Shown: in pieces, positions 1 through 7,144 of the stretch
How positions within the stretch are numbered: the stretch's first letter is position 1
How the letters are laid out: every line of letters begins with the position of its first letter
Source of the DNA: Phytoactinopolyspora endophytica
Lineage (GTDB): Bacteria; Actinomycetota; Actinomycetes; Jiangellales; Jiangellaceae
DNA length: 14,878 bases
Reading direction: 5' to 3'
Assembly: GCF_004138495.1 (NCBI RefSeq)
Contig: NZ_ML142849.1
Location: forward strand, 121,736-136,613
Notes under the pieces: model-generated
Database searches by the model: none
Told to the model about the DNA's origin: nothing
What the model saw: the letters and a program-made list of their open reading frames with translations, nothing else
Made by a program: the position numbers and the translations under genes

Positions 1-1
1 C

Positions 2-1120
2 GTCGAGTGGACCGCCGACGACTACGACCCCGGCGAGCACGAGCACTTCATGCACAAGGAGATCCTCGAGCAGCCGGAGGCGGTCCAGCGATGCATCCGC
101 GGGCGCCTCGATGAGCGGTTCGCCACGGCACATCTCGGCGGACTCGACATGGACGCTCGCGAGGCGCGGGAGTTCCGGCGGGTCAAGATCCTCGGCTGCG
201 GCTCCGCCTACTACGCGGGCCAGCTCGGGGCACAGTTCATCGAGGAGGTCGCCCGGATGCCCGCGGACGCCGAGCCCGCCTCGGAGTTCCGCTACCGCAA
301 CCCGGTCATCGAGAAGGACACTCTGTACGTCGCCGTCAGCCAGTCCGGGGAGACGTTCGACACGCTCGTGGCGGTGCAGGAGCTCAAACGCAAAGGCGGC
401 CGGGTGGTCGGCCTGGTCAACGTGGTCGGCTCCAGCATCGCGCGGGAGTGCGACGGCGGCATCTACCTGCATGCCGGTCCCGAGGTGGCGGTCGCCTCCA
501 CGAAAGCCCTGACCAACATGGGCGTGGCGTTCGCGTTACTCGGCATCCACCTGGGTCGCATCCGCGACCTCTCCCCCGCCGACGGCCGGCGGCTCGTCGA
601 GGGGCTGCAACGGCTTCCCGAACAGATCGAGACGGTCCTGAAAGACGAAGAACGGCTGGCCTCGATCGCGCAACGTCTGGCCTCGGCGGAGAACCTGTTC
701 TATATCGGCCGCACTCGCGGGTATCCGGTGGCTCGGGAGGGCGCGCAGAAACTCAAAGAGATCTCCTACCGGCACGCCGAGGCGTACCAGGCATCCGAGC
801 TCAAGCACGGTCCACTGGCGCTGATCAGCCCCGAGGTACCGACCGTGGCGATCGTCCCGGACGACGAACTCGTAGAACGCAACATCGGCGCGCTCCACGA
901 GATCGCCGCCCGGTCCGGCCCGCTGTATGTGGTGACCCATCCGCAGGTCGATCTCGGCGAGGTGCAGGCGGAGGTCATCACCGTGCCGAGGAACGAGACC
1001 GAGCTCGATCCGCTGCTGATGATGATCCCGCTACAGCTGCTCGCCTACCACGCCTCCCGCGCGCTCGGCCACGACGTGGACAAGCCTCGCAACCTGGCGA
1101 AGTCGGTCACGGTCGAGTGA
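2..1120 (+). CDS. glmS: GlmS, glutamine--fructose-6-phosphate aminotransferase, C-terminal part (cut by window start)
   Basis: The enzyme makes glucosamine-6-phosphate from fructose-6-phosphate and glutamine, the first step towards UDP-GlcNAc and peptidoglycan. The reading frame is open from the first bases (it begins VEWTADDYDPGEHEHFMHKEI), so the N-terminal glutaminase domain lies upstream of the window; the ATG at 50 is internal. Two SIS (sugar isomerase) domains are visible: the first has SQSGET (phosphate loop) and ASTKALTN, the second has KLKEISY and ASELKHGPLALIS. The protein ends in DKPRNLAKSVTVE, the family C-terminus that carries the catalytic lysine. Small departures from the usual sequence (STKALTN for STKAF, YRHAEAY for Y-I/M-HAE) leave the catalytic Glu, His and Lys intact. 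A second, GlmS2-like paralogue in the genome is possible. The gene converges with the oxidoreductase gene at 1140, with 19 bases between the two stops. Confidence 0.95.
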   Translation, partial: VEWTADDYDPGEHEHFMHKEILEQPEAVQRCIRGRLDERFATAHLGGLDMDAREAREFRRVKILGCGSAYYAGQLGAQFIEEVARMPADAEPASEFRYRNPVIEKDTLYVAVSQSGETFDTLVAVQELKRKGGRVVGLVNVVGSSIARECDGGIYLHAGPEVAVASTKALTNMGVAFALLGIHLGRIRDLSPADGRRLVEGLQRLPEQIETVLKDEERLASIAQRLASAENLFYIGRTRGYPVAREGAQKLKEISYRHAEAYQASELKHGPLALISPEVPTVAIVPDDELVERNIGALHEIAARSGPLYVVTHPQVDLGEVQAEVITVPRNETELDPLLMMIPLQLLAYHASRALGHDVDKPRNLAKSVTVE

Positions 1121-1134
1121 GCCATGGGTGGCTC
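1119..1134. terminator. Short hairpin between convergent glmS and oxidoreductase genes
   Basis: GAGCCA-TGGG-TGGCTC is a perfect 6-bp stem with a 4-base loop. It starts at the end of the glmS stop codon and lies in the 19-base gap between two convergent genes, where a shared terminator is expected. There is no T-run, which is common in high-GC Gram-positives. The stem is short, so the call is tentative. Confidence 0.4.
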
Positions 1135-1139
1135 CGGGT

Positions 1140-2069
1140 TCACAACGACGTGACGTGCGGAGCCACCTCGGCAGCGACCAGCTCCAGGTGTTCGATATCG
1201 GAAAGGTCGAGCACCTGGAGATAGACGCGGCTCGCCCCGGCCTCGGCCAGCGCACCGATGCCGTCCACGACCTCCTGGACCGTCCCGGCCAGCCCGTTCC
1301 CGCGTATCTCGTCCGGCTCACGGCCGATGGCGGCCGCACGCCGGGAGAACTCCGTCTCATCCTTGCCGCAGGCGAGCACCATCGCCGCCGAATAGATCAT
1401 GTCGTCCGGGTCCCGGTCGATCTCTTCGCACGCCTTGCGGACGTAGCCGAACCGGCTCGCGACCTCGGCCTTGGGAGGAAAGCCCAGGTTGAACTCGGTG
1501 GCGAACCGGGCCGCCAGGGCCGGTGTTCGCTTGACTCCATGGCCGCCGATGACCAGCGGCACCGGCGACTGTGCCGGCTTCGGCAGGGCCGGCGAGTCGG
1601 TGACCGTGTAGTGCTCGCCGGAGAAGTTGTACCGCTCCCCCAATGGCGTATTCCACAGGCCCGTGATCACCTCCAGCTGCTCGGCGAACAGGCCGAACCG
1701 CTTCGCGGGGAACGGCACACCGTATGCGGCGTGCTCCGCTTCGAACCAACCGGTGCCCAGACCGAACTCCACACGGCCGCCGGACATCTGGTCCACCTGC
1801 GCCACCTGGACAGCCAGCAGACCTGGATGCCTGAAGGTCGCCGAGGTCACCAGCGTCCCGAGCCGGATCCGCGACGTTTCGCGCGCCAGTCCAGCGAGCG
1901 TCACCCACGAGTCCGTGGGTCCGGGGAGCCCGTCCGAGTCGCCCATCGCCAGAAAGTGGTCGGAGCGGAAGAACGCGTCGAAGCCTAGCCGCTCCGTCGC
2001 CTGAGCTACCCGGTGCTGGTCGTCATAACTTGCGCCTTGCTGAGGTTCGGTGAATATCCGTAGCTGCAT
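1140..2069 (-). CDS. LLM-class (luciferase-like) oxidoreductase, probably F420-dependent
   Basis: A 309-residue TIM-barrel protein of the luciferase-like monooxygenase family. It opens MQLRIFTEPQQGASYDDQ and then has LGFDAFFRSDHFL, SRIRLGTLVTSATFRHPGLLA and GRVEFGLGTGWFEAEH, the typical strand/loop motifs. The C-terminal part has GTVQEVVDGIGALAEAGASRVYLQ, typical of the actinobacterial members annotated as F420-dependent. The substrate cannot be deduced, and FMN use cannot be excluded from sequence alone. The start at 2069 was chosen because homologues begin at MQLRIF; an in-frame ATG at 2081 and a longer frame to 2144 exist but add non-conserved residues. No strong ribosome binding site is visible for any of these starts. 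The gene is on the same strand as the methyltransferase upstream, with a 135-base gap, so it may be transcribed separately. Confidence 0.88.
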   Translation of the reverse strand: MQLRIFTEPQQGASYDDQHRVAQATERLGFDAFFRSDHFLAMGDSDGLPGPTDSWVTLAGLARETSRIRLGTLVTSATFRHPGLLAVQVAQVDQMSGGRVEFGLGTGWFEAEHAAYGVPFPAKRFGLFAEQLEVITGLWNTPLGERYNFSGEHYTVTDSPALPKPAQSPVPLVIGGHGVKRTPALAARFATEFNLGFPPKAEVASRFGYVRKACEEIDRDPDDMIYSAAMVLACGKDETEFSRRAAAIGREPDEIRGNGLAGTVQEVVDGIGALAEAGASRVYLQVLDLSDIEHLELVAAEVAPHVTSL

Positions 2070-2125
2070 GTGTTCAAGCATTTCACGTGCGCTGGCGGCG
2101 GCAGGAACGATCCCCCGGTCGAGCC

Positions 2126-2187
2126 TCGTGGCCTCAAGTAACACTCAGAGCGCGCGTCGGACCCCTGTCCGTAACGTCAGGCCACGA
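2126..2187. repeat. 9-bp inverted repeat in the gap between methyltransferase and oxidoreductase genes
   Basis: TCGTGGCCT (2126-2134) and AGGCCACGA (2179-2187) are perfect inverted copies separated by 44 bases. They start 18 bases past the methyltransferase stop codon, so the structure could end that transcript or sit in the leader of the oxidoreductase gene. The long loop and the lack of a T-run make the role uncertain. Confidence 0.3.
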
Positions 2188-2204
2188 AGCAGCCGTCGCC
2201 CTGT

Positions 2205-3608
2205 TCAGCCCCCGGAACTCGGCTGTAGCAGCGCGACACACTCGACGTGGTGTGTCATGGGGAACAGGTCGAACGCACGCAGCGAGGTCAGCTCGTATCC
2301 GTGCGACGCGAAGGCGGCGACGTCCCGCGCCAGCGCGGCCGGATCGCAGGCAACGTACCCGACGGCGCGCGGCGCGCGCTGCACGATCTCCGTGACGACA
2401 GTCAGCTTCGCGCCCGCCCTGGGCGGGTCCAGCACCACGATGTCGGCATCCAGCTGCCGATCGGGCGCTGCGGAGCGCTGTTCGGTGCGCCGGCCCCCGC
2501 GGCGATCACGCGGATTGCGCCGACTACCGGGGCCACGTCCGCGTCCGGCTCCCGCCCGGCCGTCGCGCTCCTCCCGCTCACGCGAGTCCCTGACCAGGAC
2601 TCGCTCCACGTTTCCCGCGACGACCGCTGTGTTCGACAGATCGCGCAAGTTGTGCCGGGCGTCGTCGACCGCCCGCCGGTCGCTCTCGACGGCCGTGACC
2701 AGGCCATCAGCGCCCACCTGCTCCGCGAGGACGCCCGCGAACAGGCCGACTCCGCTGTAGAGATCCAGCGCACGTTCCCCGGGCTGAGGTGCGAGCGCTT
2801 CCAGCACCGCGCGCGCCAGCGTCTCCGCGGCGTCGGGGTGCACCTGCCAGAACCCGCTCCCGTTGACCCGCCACCGACGGCCGCCCGCCCGCTCGGTCAC
2901 CTCAGCTGCGCCATGCACCGGTGTCAGGCCCCCGCGGTCCTGCGTGGTCGCGACCGCCACCTCGTCCGGCAGCGTCGGAAGGTCCACTTCGAGCTGCCCG
3001 GGCTCGGCGATCACCAGCCGGTCCCCCGACCCGGACACGATCGCCTCCACCGAATCGACGCCCGGCCATCGACGCGCCTCGACGCCGATCGACCGGACAT
3101 CCGGATGGGCGATCAGGCACTCGTCGATCGGGACGACGTCATGGGACCGGTGCCGGCGCAGACCCGCGCGGTCCTCGGCGTCCACGGCGTAGGCCACACG
3201 GGTCCGCCAGCCGAGGCCGTCGTCGTCTGGAACCGCGCCGCTCGGCGGCTCCACCTCGACGTCCAAGGTCAGGCCGGCCAACCGAGCCAACTGCTCGGCC
3301 ACCACGGACGCCTTCAGCCGACGCTGCGCGGGCAGGTCCACGTGCTGCCAGTCACAGCCGCCGCATCGTCCGGGACCGGCGTATGGGCACGGTGCCCTCA
3401 CCCGGTCCGGGGACGGCACCAGCACCTCGACTGCGTCCGCCCGCCAGTAGCGTGCACCCTCGGTCCCTTCGGTGATCCGGGCGCGGACGCGCTCACCCGG
3501 CAGCGAATGCCGGACGAACACAGCCCGTCCCTCGTGCCGGGCGACGCAGAATCCTCCGTGCCCGACCCGTTCCACATCGACGACGATCTCCGTACCAACC
3601 GGCTCCAC
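2205..3608 (-). CDS. TRAM-domain class I SAM-dependent RNA (uracil-C5) methyltransferase, TrmA/RumA (RlmD) family
   Basis: Methylates C5 of a uridine in RNA, by analogy with RlmD (23S rRNA) and TrmA (tRNA); the exact site is unknown. From a GTG start at 3608 it has 467 residues. Visible parts: N-terminal TRAM domain (about 1-65, with VERVGHGGFCVARHEGRAVFV); a [4Fe-4S] cysteine set C74-x7-C82-x2-C85 plus C164; NGSGFWQVHPDA; SAM motif LDLYSGVGLF (about 281-290); DPPRAG (394-399); catalytic Cys in YVACDP (421); and the base Glu in HHVEC (456). All key residues are present. About 46 residues between the SAM-binding half and DPPRAG (about 341-386) form an Arg/Gly-rich low-complexity insert. The frame continues upstream to 3761, but that stretch lies antisense to trkA and lacks family similarity. 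GTG at 3608 has GGAG ten bases upstream. Its position beside the trkA pair resembles Rv2689c in M. tuberculosis. Confidence 0.9.
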   Translation of the reverse strand: MEPVGTEIVVDVERVGHGGFCVARHEGRAVFVRHSLPGERVRARITEGTEGARYWRADAVEVLVPSPDRVRAPCPYAGPGRCGGCDWQHVDLPAQRRLKASVVAEQLARLAGLTLDVEVEPPSGAVPDDDGLGWRTRVAYAVDAEDRAGLRRHRSHDVVPIDECLIAHPDVRSIGVEARRWPGVDSVEAIVSGSGDRLVIAEPGQLEVDLPTLPDEVAVATTQDRGGLTPVHGAAEVTERAGGRRWRVNGSGFWQVHPDAAETLARAVLEALAPQPGERALDLYSGVGLFAGVLAEQVGADGLVTAVESDRRAVDDARHNLRDLSNTAVVAGNVERVLVRDSREREERDGRAGAGRGRGPGSRRNPRDRRGGRRTEQRSAAPDRQLDADIVVLDPPRAGAKLTVVTEIVQRAPRAVGYVACDPAALARDVAAFASHGYELTSLRAFDLFPMTHHVECVALLQPSSGG

Positions 3609-3638
3609 GTTTGACAGGCTCCAGACTTTGAGGCTCCA
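3601..3638. repeat. Three GGCTCCA direct repeats at the methyltransferase start
   Basis: GGCTCCA occurs at 3601-3607, 3617-3623 and 3632-3638, with start-to-start spacings of 16 and 15 bases. On the minus strand this reads TGGAGCC three times across the presumed leader, and the most downstream copy overlaps the GTG start. The repeats could bind a regulator or reflect a small local duplication that also supplied the GGAG ribosome binding site. Confidence 0.4.
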
Positions 3639-3657
3639 CACCAGTACCCACAGGCGA

Positions 3658-3664
3658 TATCTTA
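3658..3664. promoter_or_regulatory. Possible overlapping divergent -10 boxes for methyltransferase and trkA
   Basis: In the 81-base divergent gap, the AT-rich stretch GATATCTTAAGAAGAT offers TATCTT on the plus strand (3658-3663) and TAAGAT on the minus strand (3659-3664). A minus-strand TGAACC lies 17 bases upstream of TAAGAT as a weak -35. No convincing -35 is seen for trkA, and the TTGACA at 3611-3616 has no matching -10 at a normal distance. This is inferred from base composition and motif likeness only. Confidence 0.3.
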
Positions 3665-3689
3665 AGAAGATCGAGTGGGAGGGTTCAGC

Positions 3690-4376
3690 GTGCACATTGT
3701 GATCATGGGCTGCGGCCGGGTGGGTTCCACATTGGCCGGCAGCTTGGAAGCACGAGGCCATTCGGTGGCCATCGTCGACCGTAACCCAGATGCCTTCCGA
3801 AGGTTACGCCCGGGGTTCGAAGGCAGTACCGTCACCGGTGTCGGCTTCGACCGGGACGTGCTGCGTGAGGCAGGGATCAACGAAGCAGGAGCGTTCGCGG
3901 CCGTCAGCAGCGGTGACAACTCCAATGTCATCTCGGCCCGAGTCGCACGCGAGACGTTCGGCATCACCAATGTCGTCGCACGGATCTACGACCCTGGCCG
4001 GGCCGAGGTTTACGAGCGGCTCGGTATCCCCACGGTCGCCACCGTCCGGTGGGCGGCCGATCAGGTGTTGCGGCGCCTCCTCCCGGAAGAGCTCGAGACT
4101 GAATGGGTGGATCCGTCCGGCACGGTACGCCTGGCCGAGGTCCACATCGGGCAGAAATGGATCGGCTCGCCGGTCCGGGCCCTGGAACATGCGTCCGGCA
4201 CCCGGATCGCGCTGATCAACCGCTACGGCCAAGGTCTGATCCCCACCGGGGACACGATCGTCGAGGAGGGCGACCGGGTGCACGCCGTCATCGCAGACAC
4301 ACACATACCTCAGGCTGTCAAGGTCTTCACCGGGAGACCCACGAGCGCGGGCTTACCCGCAGGAGCGGACGGATGA
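3690..4376 (+). CDS. trkA: TrkA/RCK-family potassium uptake regulator (first of pair, CeoB-like)
   Basis: A 228-residue cytoplasmic NAD-binding regulatory subunit of a Trk/Ktr-type potassium uptake system. The RCK_N Rossmann fold begins MHIVIMGCGRVGSTL with the GxGxxG loop at residues 7-12 and an acidic D30 at the end of strand 2, as expected for NAD(H) binding. The C-terminal RCK_C (TrkA_C) domain runs from about residue 140 (VRLAEVHIGQKWIGSPVRAL to GDTIVEEGDRVHAVI). GTG at 3690 was chosen over an in-frame GTG at 3675 because GGGAGGG ends 6 bases before it and homologues start at M-x-hydrophobic-GCGRVG. The stop overlaps the next gene's start by 4 bases, so the two are translationally coupled. 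No TrkH/KtrB membrane subunit is in the window. It corresponds to ceoB (Rv2691) by order. Confidence 0.92.
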   Translation: MHIVIMGCGRVGSTLAGSLEARGHSVAIVDRNPDAFRRLRPGFEGSTVTGVGFDRDVLREAGINEAGAFAAVSSGDNSNVISARVARETFGITNVVARIYDPGRAEVYERLGIPTVATVRWAADQVLRRLLPEELETEWVDPSGTVRLAEVHIGQKWIGSPVRALEHASGTRIALINRYGQGLIPTGDTIVEEGDRVHAVIADTHIPQAVKVFTGRPTSAGLPAGADG

Positions 4377-5041
4377 TGCGCGTCGCCATCGCCGGCGCGG
4401 GCAACGTCGGCCGTTCCATCGCCACCGAGCTCCTCGACAACGGCCACGAGGTGCTACTCATCGATCGCGACCCGAAGGCGATCAAGGCCGCCACCGTACC
4501 CACCGCGGAATGGCTGCTCGCCGATGCCTGCGAGATGTCCACCCTTGAGGAAGCAGACCTGCACCGGTGCAACGTCGCGATCGCGGCCACCGGCGACGAC
4601 AAGGTCAACCTCGTGGTGTCGCTGCTGGCCAAAACTGAGTTCGGGGTCGGACGCGTCGTCGCCCGGGTGAACCATCCGGACAACGAATGGCTCTTCACCG
4701 AAGGGTGGGGGGTGGACGTGTCGGTCTCGACGCCCAGGATCATGAGCGCCTTGGTGGAGGAGGCGGTCAGCGTAGGCGAGCTGGTCCGGCTGTTCACGTT
4801 CCGCCAGGGCGAGGCGAACCTCGTGGAGTTGACGCTACCCGCCCACGCACCGATCGCTGGGACCAAGGTAAGCGATGTGCGCTGGCCGGACGACACCTCG
4901 CTCGTGTCGATCATCCGCGGCAAGCACGTCCTCAGCCCGGTGCCTGATCTGGCGTTACAGGTCGGCGATGAACTGCTCTTCGTCGCCGCTCCAGAACGCG
5001 AGGCACAGCTCGAGGATCTGCTCTCACCGCACCACGGCTGA
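4373..5041 (+). CDS. ceoC: TrkA/RCK-family potassium uptake regulator (second of pair, CeoC-like)
   Basis: A 222-residue paralogue of the preceding protein, with its own Rossmann domain (MMRVAIAGAGNVGRSIATEL, glycines 8/10/13, D31) and a C-terminal RCK_C domain (about 135-222, ANLVELTLPAHAPIAGTKVSDV, then VGDELLFVAAPE). It probably pairs with the first protein to form a gating ring under a potassium channel or transporter subunit encoded elsewhere. The start is an ATGATG doublet at 4373/4376, and AGGAG at 4361-4365 gives a 7-base spacing to the first. The start overlaps the trkA stop (ATGA). The ORF can be extended upstream to 4103, but only inside trkA in another frame. It corresponds to ceoC (Rv2692) by order. 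Confidence 0.9.
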   Translation: MMRVAIAGAGNVGRSIATELLDNGHEVLLIDRDPKAIKAATVPTAEWLLADACEMSTLEEADLHRCNVAIAATGDDKVNLVVSLLAKTEFGVGRVVARVNHPDNEWLFTEGWGVDVSVSTPRIMSALVEEAVSVGELVRLFTFRQGEANLVELTLPAHAPIAGTKVSDVRWPDDTSLVSIIRGKHVLSPVPDLALQVGDELLFVAAPEREAQLEDLLSPHHG

Positions 5042-5050
5042 TCGGCGTCA

Positions 5051-5087
5051 CGAGCAGCTGATCGTGGCGGGCATGATCAGCTGCTCG
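5051..5087. terminator. Strong bidirectional hairpin between convergent ceoC and DUF3159 genes
   Basis: CGAGCAGCTGATC (5051-5063) and GATCAGCTGCTCG (5075-5087) are perfect inverted copies. The stem extends inward by one G-U pair and two more pairs to 16 bp, leaving the 5-base loop GCGGG. It sits 10 bases after the ceoC stop and overlaps the DUF3159 stop codon (5077-5079) and its last Ser codons. No T-tract follows on either strand, which is usual for actinomycete terminators. On the minus-strand RNA the G-U pair becomes an A-C mismatch. Confidence 0.75.
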
Positions 5088-5820
5088 ACGAGTCCGGAGA
5101 CTCCTCCGCCTCGCTCGTCACTGGCGTCTCACTCGTCACCGCCGCCTGGCGGGCTCGGTACGCGGGCCGGATGATGAGCCAGGAGAGATACGCGACGAGC
5201 AGGAACAGCGGCCAGCTCATCACCAGCCTGGTGCCGGCGAGCCATCCCAGCTGGTCCTCCCCAGCGAAGTACAGCGGCGCCTGCACCGCGAGCCGGAGCG
5301 CGAACATCCCGACCCACAAGGCGCTGGCCACGGTGTAGGCACGCAGCAACGCGGGATCCCGCCGCCACGATGTCCCCTGTCCGGTGGCTAGGCCGACGAA
5401 GACCCCGAGCAACGGCCATCGGACGACGATCGACACCAGGTACGCCGTTCCGTAGCCGACGTTGATCAGCAATCCCGGGAGGAACACGTCCTCGGGTTGG
5501 CCGGTGCGGTGTGACCAGAAGGCCGCTACGCCGAGCCCCAAGAACCCGGCGATCACGTTCTGCATGGGCTCGCGCCGGAACAGCCGGAAGATACCGAGCA
5601 ACGCGCCGGCGCCCAAAGCGATCCACAGCGACAAGGTCAAGTTGCGGCCGCCCACCGAGTACACCAGCGTGAACAACGCCAACGGCAAGCCCGCGTCGAG
5701 AAACGCCGCAGGTGTCAGGGCATGTGAGGCCCGGAATTTGTCATCGCCGGCGAGCGACCCCAACCAGCTGGGACGCTGCCGTTCTCCGGTACCGGCCTCC
5801 GGTGGATCCGATCTGCTCAC
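5077..5820 (-). CDS. DUF3159 family membrane protein, function unknown
   Basis: A 247-residue integral membrane protein matching the actinobacterial DUF3159 family (Rv2693c by order). After a polar N-terminus (about 1-35) come roughly six hydrophobic segments (about 38-57, 61-80, 88-104, 112-145, 160-182, 197-217). Conserved-looking stretches include LVYSVGGRNL, FRREPMQNVIAGFLG and ATGQGTSWRRDP. The cytoplasmic or extracytoplasmic tail after 220 is Ser/Thr/Glu-rich and ends SPDSSSS. The GTG start at 5820 overlaps the TGA stop of the DUF3710 gene by 4 bases (GTGA), so it is read as the last gene of the DUF4193-dut-DUF3710 operon by coupled translation. The molecular function is not known. Its genomic position beside the trkA pair hints at, but does not prove, an envelope or ion-related role. 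Confidence 0.85.
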   Translation of the reverse strand: MSRSDPPEAGTGERQRPSWLGSLAGDDKFRASHALTPAAFLDAGLPLALFTLVYSVGGRNLTLSLWIALGAGALLGIFRLFRREPMQNVIAGFLGLGVAAFWSHRTGQPEDVFLPGLLINVGYGTAYLVSIVVRWPLLGVFVGLATGQGTSWRRDPALLRAYTVASALWVGMFALRLAVQAPLYFAGEDQLGWLAGTRLVMSWPLFLLVAYLSWLIIRPAYRARQAAVTSETPVTSEAEESPDSSSS

Positions 5821-6596
5821 TGACCCGAACCCGTCCCATCCGCGGCTGGGTCGTCTGCCGGGATCTCGGCGGCATCGCCCTCGGCAACCGTGGCGGTCTC
5901 TGCGCCGGCACCGCTGCGTTCGGGCGGCTGTAGCGCGATGACCTCGCCCGGTGGCATAGGTGCGTCTCCGCGCACCACGACCACGTCACGCACCAGAGCC
6001 ACCATCCTCTGAAACGCGGCCGCGTCGGTGATCGCCTTTCCCAGGAATGTCGCGCGCAGCATCCAGCGCGGACCGTCGATACCCGACACGCGCGACGGCT
6101 GCCGGCCCTCTTTGCCGTCCTTGGTCTTCACCGGCACCACCATGCGCACCTCGGTGCCGAACGGACCCGGGCCCTCCTGGGCGGTGCCGCCGCGACGCTG
6201 TGCGGTGGTGGCGATCTCCAGCCGCGTCTGCTCCCACATGCCCGAAGTACGCGGCGCCGCCACCGCTACCAGCTGAACGGCGGCGTCCTCGAGGCCGAGA
6301 ATGGCACTGGTGCCGCGCCCAGAGCGCTTGTCGACCTGGAGCTGCAACTTCATCCCCTCGACGGCCCTGATCAGCAGCCCACCCAGGTCGATGCGGTTCC
6401 GTCGGGCCTCATCCAGGTCGAGCTCGGAGGAGTCGAACGGGCCATTCCGGCGATCGAAGACCTCAGTGTCGGCCGGGGCCGCTCGCTCGTCCTCTCCCGC
6501 GCCAGGCTCGGCGTCGGGCTGTTCCGGGGTGCTCTCCGCCTGGCCCGGCTCCTCCCGTGCCTCCTGGTCGTCCCGCCGTCGGCGTCGAAACACCAC
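5817..6596 (-). CDS. DUF3710 family protein, function unknown
   Basis: A soluble protein of about 259 residues of the actinobacterial DUF3710 family (Rv2696c by order). The N-terminus is MVFRRRRRDDQ followed by a long acidic, Pro/Glu-rich disordered stretch to about residue 60. The conserved domain follows: RNRIDLGGLLI, LEDAAVQLVAVAAPRTSGMW, VSGIDGPRWMLRATFLGKA and VVVRGDAPMPPGEVIALQPP. The C-terminal tail is again acidic. The start is a GTGGTG doublet (6596/6593). AAGGAG lies 4 bases before the first and 7 before the second, so 6593 is the better spaced alternative. The gene is 56 bases downstream of dut and overlaps the DUF3159 start. No enzymatic motif is recognised. Confidence 0.85.
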   Translation of the reverse strand: MVFRRRRRDDQEAREEPGQAESTPEQPDAEPGAGEDERAAPADTEVFDRRNGPFDSSELDLDEARRNRIDLGGLLIRAVEGMKLQLQVDKRSGRGTSAILGLEDAAVQLVAVAAPRTSGMWEQTRLEIATTAQRRGGTAQEGPGPFGTEVRMVVPVKTKDGKEGRQPSRVSGIDGPRWMLRATFLGKAITDAAAFQRMVALVRDVVVVRGDAPMPPGEVIALQPPERSGAGAETATVAEGDAAEIPADDPAADGTGSGQ

Positions 6597-6652
6597 CTGT
6601 CTCCTTCACATATATCGTCACGCGTCCCACGAGCGGCCGTGCGGGCCCGGCG

Positions 6653-7144
6653 TTACCTGCCCGTCGAGCCGTAGCCGCCATCGCTGCGGGCCGACCCCGG
6701 CAGCCGCGTCACCTCATGGAACACAGCATGCTCAACCCGCTGGATCACCAGTTGCGCGATCCGGTCACCCCGCTCGAACACAGCGGACTCGCGGAGGTCA
6801 TGGTTGACCAGCAAGACCTTTATCTCGCCACGATACCCCGCGTCGATCGTGCCGGGCGTGTTCACAATGCTCACTCCCAGGCGATGCGCGAGCCCGGATC
6901 GCGGATGGACGAACGCAGCATATCCGGCCGGTAGGGCGATAGCGATGCCCGTGCCGGCCAATGCGCGTTCGCCTGGAGCGATCGTGATCGCTTCGGTGGT
7001 GACGAGGTCCGCACCCGCGTCGCCCGGATGGGCATACGACGGCAGCGGCACGTCGTCGTCAAGGCGTGTCACCAAGACGTCGACGGCCGCTGCCGCCGGA
7101 TCTGCCGCTGTCCGAGCCTGATGGCCCTCAGCTGGCGCAGTCAC
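6653..7144 (-). CDS. dut: dUTP diphosphatase (deoxyuridine 5'-triphosphate nucleotidohydrolase)
   Basis: Hydrolyses dUTP to dUMP and pyrophosphate, keeping uracil out of DNA and supplying dUMP for thymidylate; a trimeric cytoplasmic enzyme. All five family motifs are present: HPGDAGADL (39-47), PRSGLA (81-86), [16 protein letters not shown] (95-110, catalytic D101), [10 protein letters not shown] (125-134) and the mobile C-terminal SDGGYGSTG (154-162, with Tyr in place of the more common Phe). At 163 residues it is slightly longer than usual because of an Ala-rich N-terminal extension of about 20 residues. The GTG at 7144 is the first start codon after an in-frame TAA and lies 17 bases inside the end of the DUF4193 gene. 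The only good ribosome binding sequence (AAGGAGG, 7166-7172) is 21 bases upstream, so translation is probably coupled. Confidence 0.95.
   Translation of the reverse strand: MTAPAEGHQARTAADPAAAAVDVLVTRLDDDVPLPSYAHPGDAGADLVTTEAITIAPGERALAGTGIAIALPAGYAAFVHPRSGLAHRLGVSIVNTPGTIDAGYRGEIKVLLVNHDLRESAVFERGDRIAQLVIQRVEHAVFHEVTRLPGSARSDGGYGSTGR

Noticed and set aside
3611..3616. TTGACA as the -35 box of trkA
   Set aside because: No -10-like sequence lies 16-19 bases downstream; the nearest AT-rich patch is about 41 bases away.
3609..3761. N-terminal extension of the methyltransferase to 3761
   Set aside because: It runs antisense through the trkA start and ribosome binding site, and homologous TRAM proteins begin near VEPVGTEIVV.
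6597..6652. Separate promoter for DUF3710 in the 56-base gap after dut (TATATG-like sequence)
   Set aside because: No plausible -35 box at the right distance; the gap is short enough for read-through from dut.
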